Below are positions 6,121 to 13,865 of a stretch of DNA of 16,025 bases, piece after piece; positions within the stretch are counted from its first letter, which is position 1; each line of letters begins with the position of its first letter. The notes below the pieces were generated by a model that saw only the letters and a list, made by a program, of their open reading frames with translations, made no database searches and had not been told where the DNA came from. Origin of the DNA: Phocaeicola_A sp964514145 (lineage in GTDB: Bacteria > Bacteroidota > Bacteroidia > Bacteroidales > Bacteroidaceae); NCBI GenBank assembly GCA_964514145.1, contig CAZEPM010000042.1, positions 1 to 16,025 on the forward strand. Reading direction: 5' to 3'. A program made the position numbers and the translations under genes.

Positions 6121-6693
6121 ATGTATGAACCACTTATCTGGTTGTTAGCTATAGGATTAGCAATGGATTGCATGACCGTCTCCATTGCAAACGGCATAAT
6201 GCTCAAACGCATTCACTGGCGCACCATACTACTAACCGCCTTTTGCTACGGTTTTTTCCAGGCACTAATGCCGGCCATCGGATGGTACGTTTCCAAACAT
6301 TTCAGCATGCTGTTCGAGAGATGGGATCATTGGATTGCTTTCGGGATACTGGCCATCCTTGGTGGAAACATGATATACGGATACTTCAAGCCGGAAAAAG
6401 CCCGAAAATTCAATCCGCAAGACATAAAAATCATCCTGACGTTAGGAATTGCCACGAGCATCGATGCCCTCGCAATAGGCATCTCATTCACCTGCTTAGG
6501 AATGAAAAGCGGAACAGACATACTCTACCCCATTGCCGTCATCGGCCTAGTCTCTCTAATCCTTTCGATTGCAGGCTTTATGATAGGCATCTTCGCAAGA
6601 AAACATTTCAACTATCCTATCGAACTCTTAGGCGGACTGATTTTGATTGGAATAGGTTGCAAAATTCTCATTTCACACCTAACCGGAATCTGA
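6121..6693 (+). CDS. mntP: Manganese efflux pump MntP
   Basis: 190-aa inner-membrane exporter of Mn2+ with six hydrophobic segments arranged as two repeats of three. The conserved acidic residues are present: D16 in GLAMDCMTVSI and D115 in ATSIDALAIGISF. They correspond to the aspartates shown to be needed in E. coli MntP. The length matches the family. It is the last gene of the 3423-6693 operon, starting 15 nt after the DUF6048 gene. No yybP-ykoY manganese riboswitch is recognisable in the 15-nt gap or at the operon head, so manganese control, if any, is not through the known leader. Confidence 0.95.
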   Translation: MYEPLIWLLAIGLAMDCMTVSIANGIMLKRIHWRTILLTAFCYGFFQALMPAIGWYVSKHFSMLFERWDHWIAFGILAILGGNMIYGYFKPEKARKFNPQDIKIILTLGIATSIDALAIGISFTCLGMKSGTDILYPIAVIGLVSLILSIAGFMIGIFARKHFNYPIELLGGLILIGIGCKILISHLTGI

Positions 6694-6757
6694 CCACACC
6701 CTGCCAGCAAACTGACCATACCCTGTCAACGCGCTAACCATAGCCTGCCAACATACC
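6692..6757. repeat. Three imperfect 22-nt tandem repeats between convergent genes
   Basis: Copies are 6692-6713, 6714-6735 and 6736-6757, each built on the pattern RACCAYASCCTGYCARC. Copies 1 and 2 share 16 of 22 bases and copies 2 and 3 share 15 of 22. The array begins at the last two bases of the mntP stop codon and ends 4 nt before the marC stop. It fills the whole space where a terminator would be expected; I find no good hairpin there. Confidence 0.6.
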
Positions 6758-6761
6758 GACT

Positions 6762-7358
6762 CTATTGTTGCAGATCGGCTATCAATGCAGCAATGTTGGC
6801 CGTAAACAAGCGTGCAGATATAGCTATCAAGATGATACCGAAGAATTTACGCATGATATAGATACCACCTTTCCCCAAAAAACGCTCAATGCGATCCGTC
6901 ATTCGGAGCACCAGATAAACCCACACCATGTTAAACATCAAGGCCAACACAATGTTAATGCTAGCATATTCAGCACGCAAAGTCAGGAGTGTTGTAAACG
7001 TTCCGGCACCAGCCAGCAAAGGGAAAACCAACGGTACGAGTGTAGCTTCCTTAATCGGTCCTTGATTCTTGAAGATTTCCACATCCAAAATCATTTCCAA
7101 TGCCATCAGGAAAATAATCAGTGCACCGGCAATGGCAAACGAGGCAATATCCACCTGAAAAAGTTTTAAAACAGCATCGCCGGCATAAAAAAACAAGAGT
7201 AACAAAGTTAAAGAAATCAAGGTAGCTTTAATGGCATTTACGGGATGCCCTTTTTGCTTCAGATTCAGAATGATAGGAATAGCACCTATGATATCAATCA
7301 CGGCAAAAAGCACAATAAACGCACTAACGAACTGTTGAAAGTCAAATCCTGCGAACAT
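6762..7358 (-). CDS. MarC-family integral membrane protein
   Basis: 198-aa inner-membrane protein with six predicted TM segments. Family landmarks are the FVLFAVIDIIGAIPI-type first helix, GALIIFLMALEMI in the middle, and the PLVFPLLAGAGTFTTLLTL segment. MarC/YchE/YhgN proteins were once linked to multiple antibiotic resistance, but that link was withdrawn and the substrate remains unknown. The start at 7358 is preceded by an out-of-frame ATG 5 nt earlier (7363). It is a single-gene minus-strand unit, convergent with mntP, with a promoter candidate at 7390-7397. Confidence 0.92.
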   Translation of the reverse strand: MFAGFDFQQFVSAFIVLFAVIDIIGAIPIILNLKQKGHPVNAIKATLISLTLLLLFFYAGDAVLKLFQVDIASFAIAGALIIFLMALEMILDVEIFKNQGPIKEATLVPLVFPLLAGAGTFTTLLTLRAEYASINIVLALMFNMVWVYLVLRMTDRIERFLGKGGIYIMRKFFGIILIAISARLFTANIAALIADLQQ

Positions 7359-7649
7359 AGCATCTTCTTTTCTTTAAATACAATTTGTGCAAATATATAA
7401 GGTTTTATAACATCAATCATTACACTTCACAAAAAACCGCATCTGCCTTTCGCCTATCGACGACAAAATGACAGACCATGTACAGATCTTCTGTTTAAAC
7501 CGTTAATTTGTTTATGTTAATAGCTCCATACTTTTAAGAAATAACAAAAAACATCAAAAACAAGGCAATAAAAAGGATCCAGCCTGTTATTCATCTTATA
7601 TTTGTATCTTAATGATTTAATAAATGAAGATTTAACAAAAAACGCTACT
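7359..7649. promoter_or_regulatory. Divergent promoter region between marC and the Crp-type regulator
   Basis: On the minus strand TATATTTG (7397-7390) is a full -7 match for marC; its -33 element is unclear. On the plus strand there are two candidates for the regulator operon. TTTG (7507-7510), 18 bp and TACTTTTA (7529-7536) has one mismatch. TATATTTG (7597-7604) is a perfect -7 without a clear -33. GTTAAT occurs twice (7502-7507 and 7516-7521) around the first -33 element and could be an operator. Otherwise the stretch is plain A/T-rich sequence. Confidence 0.45.
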
Positions 7650-8321
7650 ATGGAGATAACCATGTATGACACACTTCTTCAGCTTCCTTTGTTTCAAGGA
7701 TTGGGAAAAACCGACTTTACTACGATTCTTGAAAAAGTGAAGTTCTATTTCTCCAAGCACAAAACCAAAGAAACAATCATAAAAAGTGGACAACGTTGTG
7801 AGGAACTTGTCTTCCTGCTGAAAGGAAGCATGCAATCGGAGGTCGTAAGTCCCAACCGCTCTTTTACCCTATACGAAACCATTCAGGCGCCTTTTCTGAT
7901 AGAGCCTTACTCTTTGTTCGGACGACTGACCGAATACAAGTCGACCTATACCATCAAAACAGAGGCCAACCTGATTAGCATCAAGAAATCCTATCTGCTG
8001 AACGAATTGCACAATTACGAAATTATACGCCTAAACATGCACAACATGATTAGCAACCGCGCGCAAACGTTATACGACAAACTATGGCAGATTCCGGAAC
8101 AGACCATCGAGAAACGGATTATCCAGTTCGTCAACCAGCATTGCGATCTGCCTTCCGGAGAGAAAGAACTGAAAATCAAGATGAAAGATTTTGCACCTCT
8201 GCTTGAGACTACCCGCATACGCTTGTCGAAAGCACTCAACAACATGCAACAGCTAGGTCTGCTCAAACTCCATCGGGGCGGAATATATATTCCAGAGTTG
8301 ACGAAACTAAATTCACAATGA
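7650..8321 (+). CDS. Crp/Fnr-family transcriptional regulator
   Basis: 223 aa from the ATG at 7650. The N-terminal cyclic-nucleotide-binding-like beta roll covers about residues 10-115, a dimer helix about 115-145, and a Crp-type winged helix-turn-helix about 155-215 (MKDFAPLLETTRIRLSKAL... then LHRGGIYI). The only cysteines are C50 and C165, so it lacks the N-terminal cluster of FNR and is not an Fe-S oxygen sensor. It also lacks the canonical Crp Arg/Ser phosphate-binding motif, so its effector is unknown. A TTG at 7602 would lengthen it but sits in a promoter element. The ATG at 7662, with GGAG 6 nt upstream, is an equally plausible start. Its stop overlaps the next ATG by 4 nt (ATGA). Confidence 0.9.
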   Translation: MEITMYDTLLQLPLFQGLGKTDFTTILEKVKFYFSKHKTKETIIKSGQRCEELVFLLKGSMQSEVVSPNRSFTLYETIQAPFLIEPYSLFGRLTEYKSTYTIKTEANLISIKKSYLLNELHNYEIIRLNMHNMISNRAQTLYDKLWQIPEQTIEKRIIQFVNQHCDLPSGEKELKIKMKDFAPLLETTRIRLSKALNNMQQLGLLKLHRGGIYIPELTKLNSQ

Positions 8322-10417
8322 CAAACAACATAAACAGAATAATACATAGAACCATGCAGACGATTACCTCCGAATTGCTTCATAATCCGTTTTTGGAACA
8401 ATACGATACACCTCATCAGACACCGCCTTTCGACCGCATTCGGACAACATACTACGAACCGGCCATCGTCGAAGGTATACGCCGTCAGCAAGCTGAAATA
8501 GACGACATCGTCAATAATCCCGATACGCCAACGTTTGCCAACACAATCGTGGCCTTAGAACGTTCGGGCGAATTGCTGGAACGTGTGTGTGAAATATTTT
8601 TCAATCTGCTCGAGGCCGAAAGTAACGATGACATGCAACAACTGGCACAAAAACTTTCGCCGATGCTGGCTAAACACAGCAATGACATCAGTCTCAACGA
8701 AGCTTTGTTCGCGCGCATCAACATTGTCTACCAGAATGAATATGCATCACTCACGGGTGAAGACAGGGAATTGCTGCAAAAAACATACGACAGTTTTGTG
8801 CGTAACGGAGCCAACCTGAGAGACGAAGCGCGCGAAGAATATCGCAAACTAAGTATGGAGCTCAGCAAGCTAACCGTGCAATTTGCTCAAAATCATCTGA
8901 AAGAAACAAGCAGTTTCCAATTGCATATCACAAACCCTAAACAACTCGAAGGATTACCGGAGTCTGCATTGGAAGCCGCTGCCCACGCAGCAAAAGAGAA
9001 ACAACTCAACGGATGGGTCTTTACCTTGCAGGCACCCAGCTATCGTCCGTTTATCACCTATTGCGCCAATCGCGAATTGCGCAAGCAGATGTATATGGCC
9101 TACATGACCCAATGCACGCATGACAACGCATACAATAACCTGCCCATCGTTCCTGCCATTGTCAACACACGCATGAGACTAGCTCAACTATTAGGATTTA
9201 CGACCTACGCTGACTATGTGCTCTGCAAACGAATGGCCGAAAATAGCAAAAACGTTTATCGGCTGCTCAATCAGCTACTCACAGCCTATACACCTGCTGC
9301 ACAACATGAATATCAAGAGGTTCAATCCCTTGCTAAACAAATGGAAGGCTCTTCGTTTACGCTTATGCCTTGGGACTGGAGCTTTTATTCGGAAAAACTC
9401 AAACATGAAAAATATCACATCGATCAAGAGTTGCTACGCCCCTATTTTGAGTTAACCCGCGTTATCTCCGGAGTGTTTGGATTGGCCACACGCTTATATG
9501 GCATTACATTCCATAAGAATCCGGCCATACCGGTTTATCATCCAGACGTAGAAGCATACGAAGTATTTGATAAAGAACATAGTTTTTTGGCTGTACTGTT
9601 CACTGATTTCCATCCGCGTGAAAGCAAACAGTCCGGTGCCTGGATGACTTCTTTCAAATCGCAATGGATTGAAGACAGTGGCGTCAACAGCCGTCCTCAC
9701 ATCTCCATAACTATGAACTTTACCAAACCTACCCCTGATAGGCCTGCGCTGTTGACCATCGAAGAGGTAGAGACCTTTCTTCATGAGTTCGGACATGCTC
9801 TCCACGGAATGTTTGCCAATACACGATATGCTTCGATGAGCGGCACAAGCGTTTATCGTGATTTTGTGGAGTTACCATCCCAAATTATGGAAAACTTTGC
9901 TATTCAAAAAGAATTTCTCCATACCTTTGCCGTACACTATAAAACCGAAGCGCCATTGCCCGATGAATATATCGAACGCATTGTACGTGCATCTAATTTC
10001 AACGCAGCCTATGCCTGCCTGCGCCAAATTAGTTTCGGCTTGCTCGACATGGCATGGTATAATCGCTCCACACCTTTTGAAGGTGATGTTCGTGCATACG
10101 AAAACGAAGCATGGAAACAAGCGCAGATTCTTCCTGCAACAGAAGGAACATGCATGACTACGCAGTTTTCACACATCATGGACGGTGGATACGCTGCCGG
10201 TTATTACAGTTACAAATGGGCTGAAGTGCTGGATGCCGATGCTTTCTCCGTATTCAAACAGCAAGGCATTTTCAATACGGCTGTTGCTGATTCGTTCAGA
10301 CAAAATATCCTGTCACGGGGCGGAACTGAACATCCGATGACGTTATATAAACGTTTCAGAGGGCAAGAACCGACCATTGACGCATTACTTGAACGAAACG
10401 GAATCAAACAAGGTTAA
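8318..10417 (+). CDS. M3-family zinc metallopeptidase (peptidyl-dipeptidase Dcp / oligopeptidase A type)
   Basis: 699-aa cytoplasmic oligopeptidase; no signal peptide is seen. The zinc site is HEFGH at residues 489-493 with the third ligand E518 in FVELPSQ. The C-terminal lobe has the family signature HIMDGGYAAGYYSYKWAEVLDADAF, followed by ILSRGG and FRGQEP. The helical N-terminal lobe (about 30-250) closes the narrow cleft that limits substrates to short peptides. Both Dcp (dipeptide release) and OpdA/PrlC (endo-oligopeptidase) are in this family, and I cannot separate them by eye. It starts by a 4-nt overlap with the regulator gene; an ATG at 8354 (687 aa) matches the usual family N-terminus better. 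Probable role: peptide degradation for amino-acid use. Confidence 0.95.
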   Translation: MTNNINRIIHRTMQTITSELLHNPFLEQYDTPHQTPPFDRIRTTYYEPAIVEGIRRQQAEIDDIVNNPDTPTFANTIVALERSGELLERVCEIFFNLLEAESNDDMQQLAQKLSPMLAKHSNDISLNEALFARINIVYQNEYASLTGEDRELLQKTYDSFVRNGANLRDEAREEYRKLSMELSKLTVQFAQNHLKETSSFQLHITNPKQLEGLPESALEAAAHAAKEKQLNGWVFTLQAPSYRPFITYCANRELRKQMYMAYMTQCTHDNAYNNLPIVPAIVNTRMRLAQLLGFTTYADYVLCKRMAENSKNVYRLLNQLLTAYTPAAQHEYQEVQSLAKQMEGSSFTLMPWDWSFYSEKLKHEKYHIDQELLRPYFELTRVISGVFGLATRLYGITFHKNPAIPVYHPDVEAYEVFDKEHSFLAVLFTDFHPRESKQSGAWMTSFKSQWIEDSGVNSRPHISITMNFTKPTPDRPALLTIEEVETFLHEFGHALHGMFANTRYASMSGTSVYRDFVELPSQIMENFAIQKEFLHTFAVHYKTEAPLPDEYIERIVRASNFNAAYACLRQISFGLLDMAWYNRSTPFEGDVRAYENEAWKQAQILPATEGTCMTTQFSHIMDGGYAAGYYSYKWAEVLDADAFSVFKQQGIFNTAVADSFRQNILSRGGTEHPMTLYKRFRGQEPTIDALLERNGIKQG

Positions 10418-10468
10418 CGGACAACTATGCGCGAATCAAAATGAATAACGTAAACAATCTTGAAGAAT

Positions 10469-10906
10469 ATGAGACTAAAACTAATCGGTATATTATTGTT
10501 GATGTTGCCATTCATATGCAGTTGTAATGACGATGATGACATTGAGGGAATCTTTTTGAACAGAATTTGGTATGTTACAGAAGTATTCAATTCTGCAGGC
10601 ACACCTGCATTGGAAGATTCACAACGAAGCGAAATCAGAAACAATCAGTCGCGTTATTATATCTCGTTCACACAAAGTTCATTCATGGGAGTAGCTGGCA
10701 GTAATCAATTTAGCGGTAGTTGGACGGTCAATGGCAGCAATCATTCTATCAGATTTTACAACATCAGTCAAGGAACCTCCAATACGATCAGTTCACACAT
10801 CATCCAGATTCTGGAAAATGCTGAACGCTACGAGGGAGATTACAACCAACTGCGCATTTATACGTCAGACGAGGCGTCTATACTCTTTAATCCGGGATCA
10901 AACTGA
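10469..10906 (+). CDS. Lipoprotein, DUF4847-like, with a surface-export-type N-terminus
   Basis: 145 aa. Residues 1-18 form a short lipoprotein signal peptide ending ICS, with the lipidated Cys19 followed by NDDDD. That acidic run directly after the Cys resembles the Bacteroides lipoprotein export signal (C-SDDDD type), which sends lipoproteins to the cell surface. The mature domain is a small beta-rich fold with an early W in IWYVTEV and a RYEGDYNQLRIY segment near the end. Length and these segments match the Bacteroidetes DUF4847 family as I recall it. A TTG at 10460 would add three residues, but the ATG at 10469 is preferred. It is 51 nt after the peptidase and 8 nt before the deaminase gene. 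Function is unknown. Confidence 0.8.
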   Translation: MRLKLIGILLLMLPFICSCNDDDDIEGIFLNRIWYVTEVFNSAGTPALEDSQRSEIRNNQSRYYISFTQSSFMGVAGSNQFSGSWTVNGSNHSIRFYNISQGTSNTISSHIIQILENAERYEGDYNQLRIYTSDEASILFNPGSN

Positions 10907-10914
10907 TAAATGCC

Positions 10915-11352
10915 ATGACACGCGAAGAACTCAAACAACAGGAACTAGACAAACGATATATACGCATGGCCTCTATCTGGGCTGAAAACTCGTATTGCAA
11001 ACGTAGAAAAGTAGGAGCACTCATCGTCAAAGGACAAATGATTATCTCTGACGGCTACAACGGAACACCATCCGGCTTTGAAAATATCTGCGAAGACGAA
11101 AATAACATCACCAAACCTTATGTTCTTCATGCAGAAGCCAATGCCATAACCAAAATAGCCCGTTCAAACAACAGCAGTGAAGGAGCGACCATGTATGTCA
11201 CGGCATCACCATGTATTGAATGTGCCAAATTAATCATTCAAGCAGGCATCCGACGCGTAGTCTATTCCGAAAAATACCGTCTGGAAGACGGCATTAACCT
11301 GTTGAAACGAGCAAATATCGAAATTGTCTACATTCATCCTAACAACGATTAG
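10915..11352 (+). CDS. Deoxycytidylate (dCMP) deaminase
   Basis: 145-aa zinc hydrolase that converts dCMP to dUMP, the substrate of thymidylate synthase. The zinc site is complete: H72-A-E74 with the catalytic Glu, and the PCIEC motif with C100 and C103. The substrate-side segment GYNGTPSGFENICED (47-61) is typical of dCMP deaminase (ComEB-type) rather than cytidine deaminase or tRNA adenosine deaminase. The ORF has usual family length and the start is the first ATG, 8 nt after the lipoprotein stop. It shares an operon with 5-formyl-THF cyclo-ligase two genes on, so two inputs to dTMP synthesis are co-transcribed (inference). Confidence 0.95.
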   Translation: MTREELKQQELDKRYIRMASIWAENSYCKRRKVGALIVKGQMIISDGYNGTPSGFENICEDENNITKPYVLHAEANAITKIARSNNSSEGATMYVTASPCIECAKLIIQAGIRRVVYSEKYRLEDGINLLKRANIEIVYIHPNND

Positions 11353-11369
11353 CGCTATAACGATATATT

Positions 11370-13022
11370 ATGAGCAATTACAACAAAACATCACGCTACA
11401 TACCGATAATCATCGCTCTCAGCATTGTCTTAGGCATATTGATCGGTACATTTTATACCAATCATTTTTCCGGAAATCGATTGAGCATTATCAACACATC
11501 ATCAAACAAATTGAATGATTTATTACGCATCATCGATGATAAATATGTTGATACTGTAAATATGACCGAACTGGTAGAAAAGTCCATGCCGAGAATCCTT
11601 TCAGAACTAGACCCACACTCTACTTACATCTCCGCCAAAGATGTGGAAGCCAGCAATGCCGAACTAAAAGGACATTTCAGCGGAATAGGCATCTCATTCA
11701 GTATACAAAGAGATACCATTTGTGTCAACAGCGTAATACCGGGCGGACCTTCCGAGAAAGTAGGCCTGATGCCAGGTGACCGAATCATATCTGTAGACGA
11801 CAGTATCTTTGTTGGCAAAACCGTTACCGTAGAATCTGCGCCCCGGCGTCTGAAAGGTCCTAAAGGCAGTACGGTAAAACTCGGCGTCCGTCGTGCAGGA
11901 GTTGAAGAGCCTCTGACCTTCACCATTACTCGCGGCGACATTCCTGTAAAGAGCGTCGATGCTTACTATATGCTTACCGATAACATCGGCTACATCCGCA
12001 TCAATAAATTTGCAGAGACCACCTATGCCGAAACAATGATTGCAATGGCCACTCTGCAACACCAAGGAAGCCAAAATCTAGTCATCGACCTACGCGGGAA
12101 CACAGGTGGTTATATGGGTCCGGCCATACAGATCATCAATGAGTTCTTGCCACAAAACAGGCTAATCGTCTACACTGAAGGAAGAAAATCACCGCGCGAA
12201 GAGTTCCGTTCCGATGGCAGAGGATCGAATCTGCAAACACCCCTTGTAATTCTGACAGACGAAATATCCGCATCGGCTAGCGAAATTTTCTCAGGAGCCA
12301 TACAAGATAACGATCGGGGAACCATTATCGGACGCCGCACTTTTGGCAAGGGATTAGTGCAACAACCTATAGACTTTCGTGACGGATCGTCTATGCGACT
12401 GACTATTGCACGTTATTACACACCGTCAGGACGCTGCATTCAAAAACCATATACACGCGGAGACGAGAATAATGAATACGAATATGACATTATCAAACGA
12501 TACAACCACGGCGAGTTCTTCTCGGAAGACAGCATCAAACAAAACACAGCTGAAATCTATCACACCGTATTGGGACGTACCGTATATGGTGGTGGTGGAA
12601 TCATGCCTGACATATTCGTGCCGCAAGACACACTTGGCCATACGACTTATTACATCACAACCATAAATCGTGGACTTGCTATTGAGTTCGGTTTCCAATA
12701 CACCGACCAAAACCGGAAAACACTCGAACAATATAAGACACTCGACGAACTGGTTGCCTATCTGAAGAAACAAAATCTGATGGAAAAGTACGTTCAGTTT
12801 GCCAACACCAGAGGACTCAAACAACGGAACTTGTTGATCAGTAAATCGCACGATCTGCTCGAACGAGCTATCTTCAGTAGCATCATTAACTACGCGCTCG
12901 ACTTTAGCTATTACATCGAGTATATAAACAAGAGCGATCCAACTGTTAAAAAAGCCATCGAAGTATTAGAAGCAGGAGAAGCATTCCCTAAATTCACAGA
13001 ACTCCCAGAGACAGCAGAATGA
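11370..13022 (+). CDS. S41-family C-terminal processing protease (CtpA/Tsp type)
   Basis: 550-aa envelope serine protease that trims or degrades proteins from the C-terminus. An N-terminal anchor or uncleaved signal helix covers about residues 9-27, so the rest is periplasmic. A PDZ domain follows at about 85-190 (with GIGISF and GPSEKVGLMPGDRI). The S41 catalytic core lies at about 195-370, with VIDLRGNTGG. The catalytic pair is S302 (in SASASEIF) and K327 (in FGKG), 25 residues apart as in E. coli Tsp. A C-terminal helical domain extends beyond 420. It starts 17 nt after the deaminase and ends in a 4-nt ATGA overlap with the cyclo-ligase gene. Confidence 0.95.
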   Translation: MSNYNKTSRYIPIIIALSIVLGILIGTFYTNHFSGNRLSIINTSSNKLNDLLRIIDDKYVDTVNMTELVEKSMPRILSELDPHSTYISAKDVEASNAELKGHFSGIGISFSIQRDTICVNSVIPGGPSEKVGLMPGDRIISVDDSIFVGKTVTVESAPRRLKGPKGSTVKLGVRRAGVEEPLTFTITRGDIPVKSVDAYYMLTDNIGYIRINKFAETTYAETMIAMATLQHQGSQNLVIDLRGNTGGYMGPAIQIINEFLPQNRLIVYTEGRKSPREEFRSDGRGSNLQTPLVILTDEISASASEIFSGAIQDNDRGTIIGRRTFGKGLVQQPIDFRDGSSMRLTIARYYTPSGRCIQKPYTRGDENNEYEYDIIKRYNHGEFFSEDSIKQNTAEIYHTVLGRTVYGGGGIMPDIFVPQDTLGHTTYYITTINRGLAIEFGFQYTDQNRKTLEQYKTLDELVAYLKKQNLMEKYVQFANTRGLKQRNLLISKSHDLLERAIFSSIINYALDFSYYIEYINKSDPTVKKAIEVLEAGEAFPKFTELPETAE

Positions 13023-13594
13023 CACTACACAAAGAGAAAAAACAACTCCGAGAGTTAATCAGACAAAAGAAAGGTTTGGTATCAGCATCAAACCTTTCTT
13101 CCTATTCGCACCAGTTATTCAACAAATTAGAAAGCAGCCCGCATTTCAAACGCGCTCACACCATCCTGTGCTACTATTCTCTGCCCGACGAAGTGCTGAC
13201 ACACGACTTTGCTGAATGTTGGAAAGACCGTAAACAAATTTTGCTACCCGTCATCAAAGGCAGTGAACTTGAATTGCGTCGCTACACCGGCACCGCAAAT
13301 TTACAAATCAGCGAGCCCTTTCACATTGCAGAACCCACCGGCACACTGTTTACCGACTACGCCAACATCGATTTGGCATTAGTCCCAGGTATGGCTTTCG
13401 ACAGACAAGGCAACCGTTTGGGACGAGGTAAAGGATATTACGACCGTCTGCTCCCACAGTTATCACACGCCTATAAAATCGGTATCTGCTTCGGTTTCCA
13501 AGTCTGTGAACAGATTCCTTGCGATTCATTCGACCAACCAATGGATGCCGTATTAACCGAACAAGGATGGATCATCGAAAAACAATATTCGTAA
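13019..13594 (+). CDS. 5-formyltetrahydrofolate cyclo-ligase
   Basis: 191-aa cytoplasmic enzyme (MTHFS/YgfA family) that converts 5-formyl-THF to 5,10-methenyl-THF with ATP, returning an inhibitory storage folate to the one-carbon pool. The family signature LGRGKGYYDR is at residues 134-143, preceded by LALVPGMAFDRQGNR. The basic N-terminus (KEKKQLRELIRQKK) is also typical. The start overlaps the protease stop by 4 nt, so translation is coupled. Its last 23 bp overlap the convergent DUF721 gene, leaving no room for a terminator between the two transcription units. Confidence 0.95.
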   Translation: MTLHKEKKQLRELIRQKKGLVSASNLSSYSHQLFNKLESSPHFKRAHTILCYYSLPDEVLTHDFAECWKDRKQILLPVIKGSELELRRYTGTANLQISEPFHIAEPTGTLFTDYANIDLALVPGMAFDRQGNRLGRGKGYYDRLLPQLSHAYKIGICFGFQVCEQIPCDSFDQPMDAVLTEQGWIIEKQYS

Positions 13595-13865
13595 TTACCT
13601 GCGCACCTACATATTGATTGAGTTTCCTGATAAGCACTTCGCGCCCCATCAACAACTCTTGCCGCAAGACGGGCGAAGTGAGATACACATACAAGACTTG
13701 ATTATAGATATAGAGACGAGTAGTATACGTTGAAATTCCCTTACCCAGAATTTCCGGCCATGCATGATGAATCAAACGATATTCATTCAGCGGAGTTTCC
13801 AAGCCTTCTTCACGCATATAGCTACGCAGCAACACTTTTATCGGTTCCGTATTCTTCCGCCTCAT
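13572..13865 (-). CDS. DUF721 / DciA-like protein
   Basis: 97-aa protein of the DUF721 family. The visible hallmarks are W42 in IHHAWPEILG, the basic and aromatic stretch with YTTRLYIYNQVLYVYLTSPVLRQEL, and the LIRKLNQYVG helix. Larger DUF721 members (DciA) load the replicative helicase DnaB in bacteria that lack DnaC/DnaI. This short Bacteroidetes form has the core fold only. It follows recF with an ATGA overlap, which fits a DNA-replication role, though that function is inferred from family. Its 3' end overlaps the cyclo-ligase gene on the other strand. Confidence 0.85.
   Translation of the reverse strand: MRRKNTEPIKVLLRSYMREEGLETPLNEYRLIHHAWPEILGKGISTYTTRLYIYNQVLYVYLTSPVLRQELLMGREVLIRKLNQYVGAQVITNIVFR

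Noticed and set aside
6168..6737. 189-codon His/Arg-rich ORF in another frame of mntP
   Set aside because: The composition is that of a frame-shifted membrane-protein gene, and mntP in the correct frame has full family motifs.
6765..7169. 134-codon ORF antisense to marC
   Set aside because: It is a shadow of marC, whose frame has all family motifs. There is no promoter and no family resemblance.
7602..7649. TTG start for the Crp/Fnr regulator
   Set aside because: It falls within a TATATTTG element, and the added 16 residues do not resemble the family N-terminus.
7650..8321. FNR-type oxygen sensor
   Set aside because: Only two distant cysteines are present; the N-terminal cluster that holds the Fe-S centre is absent.
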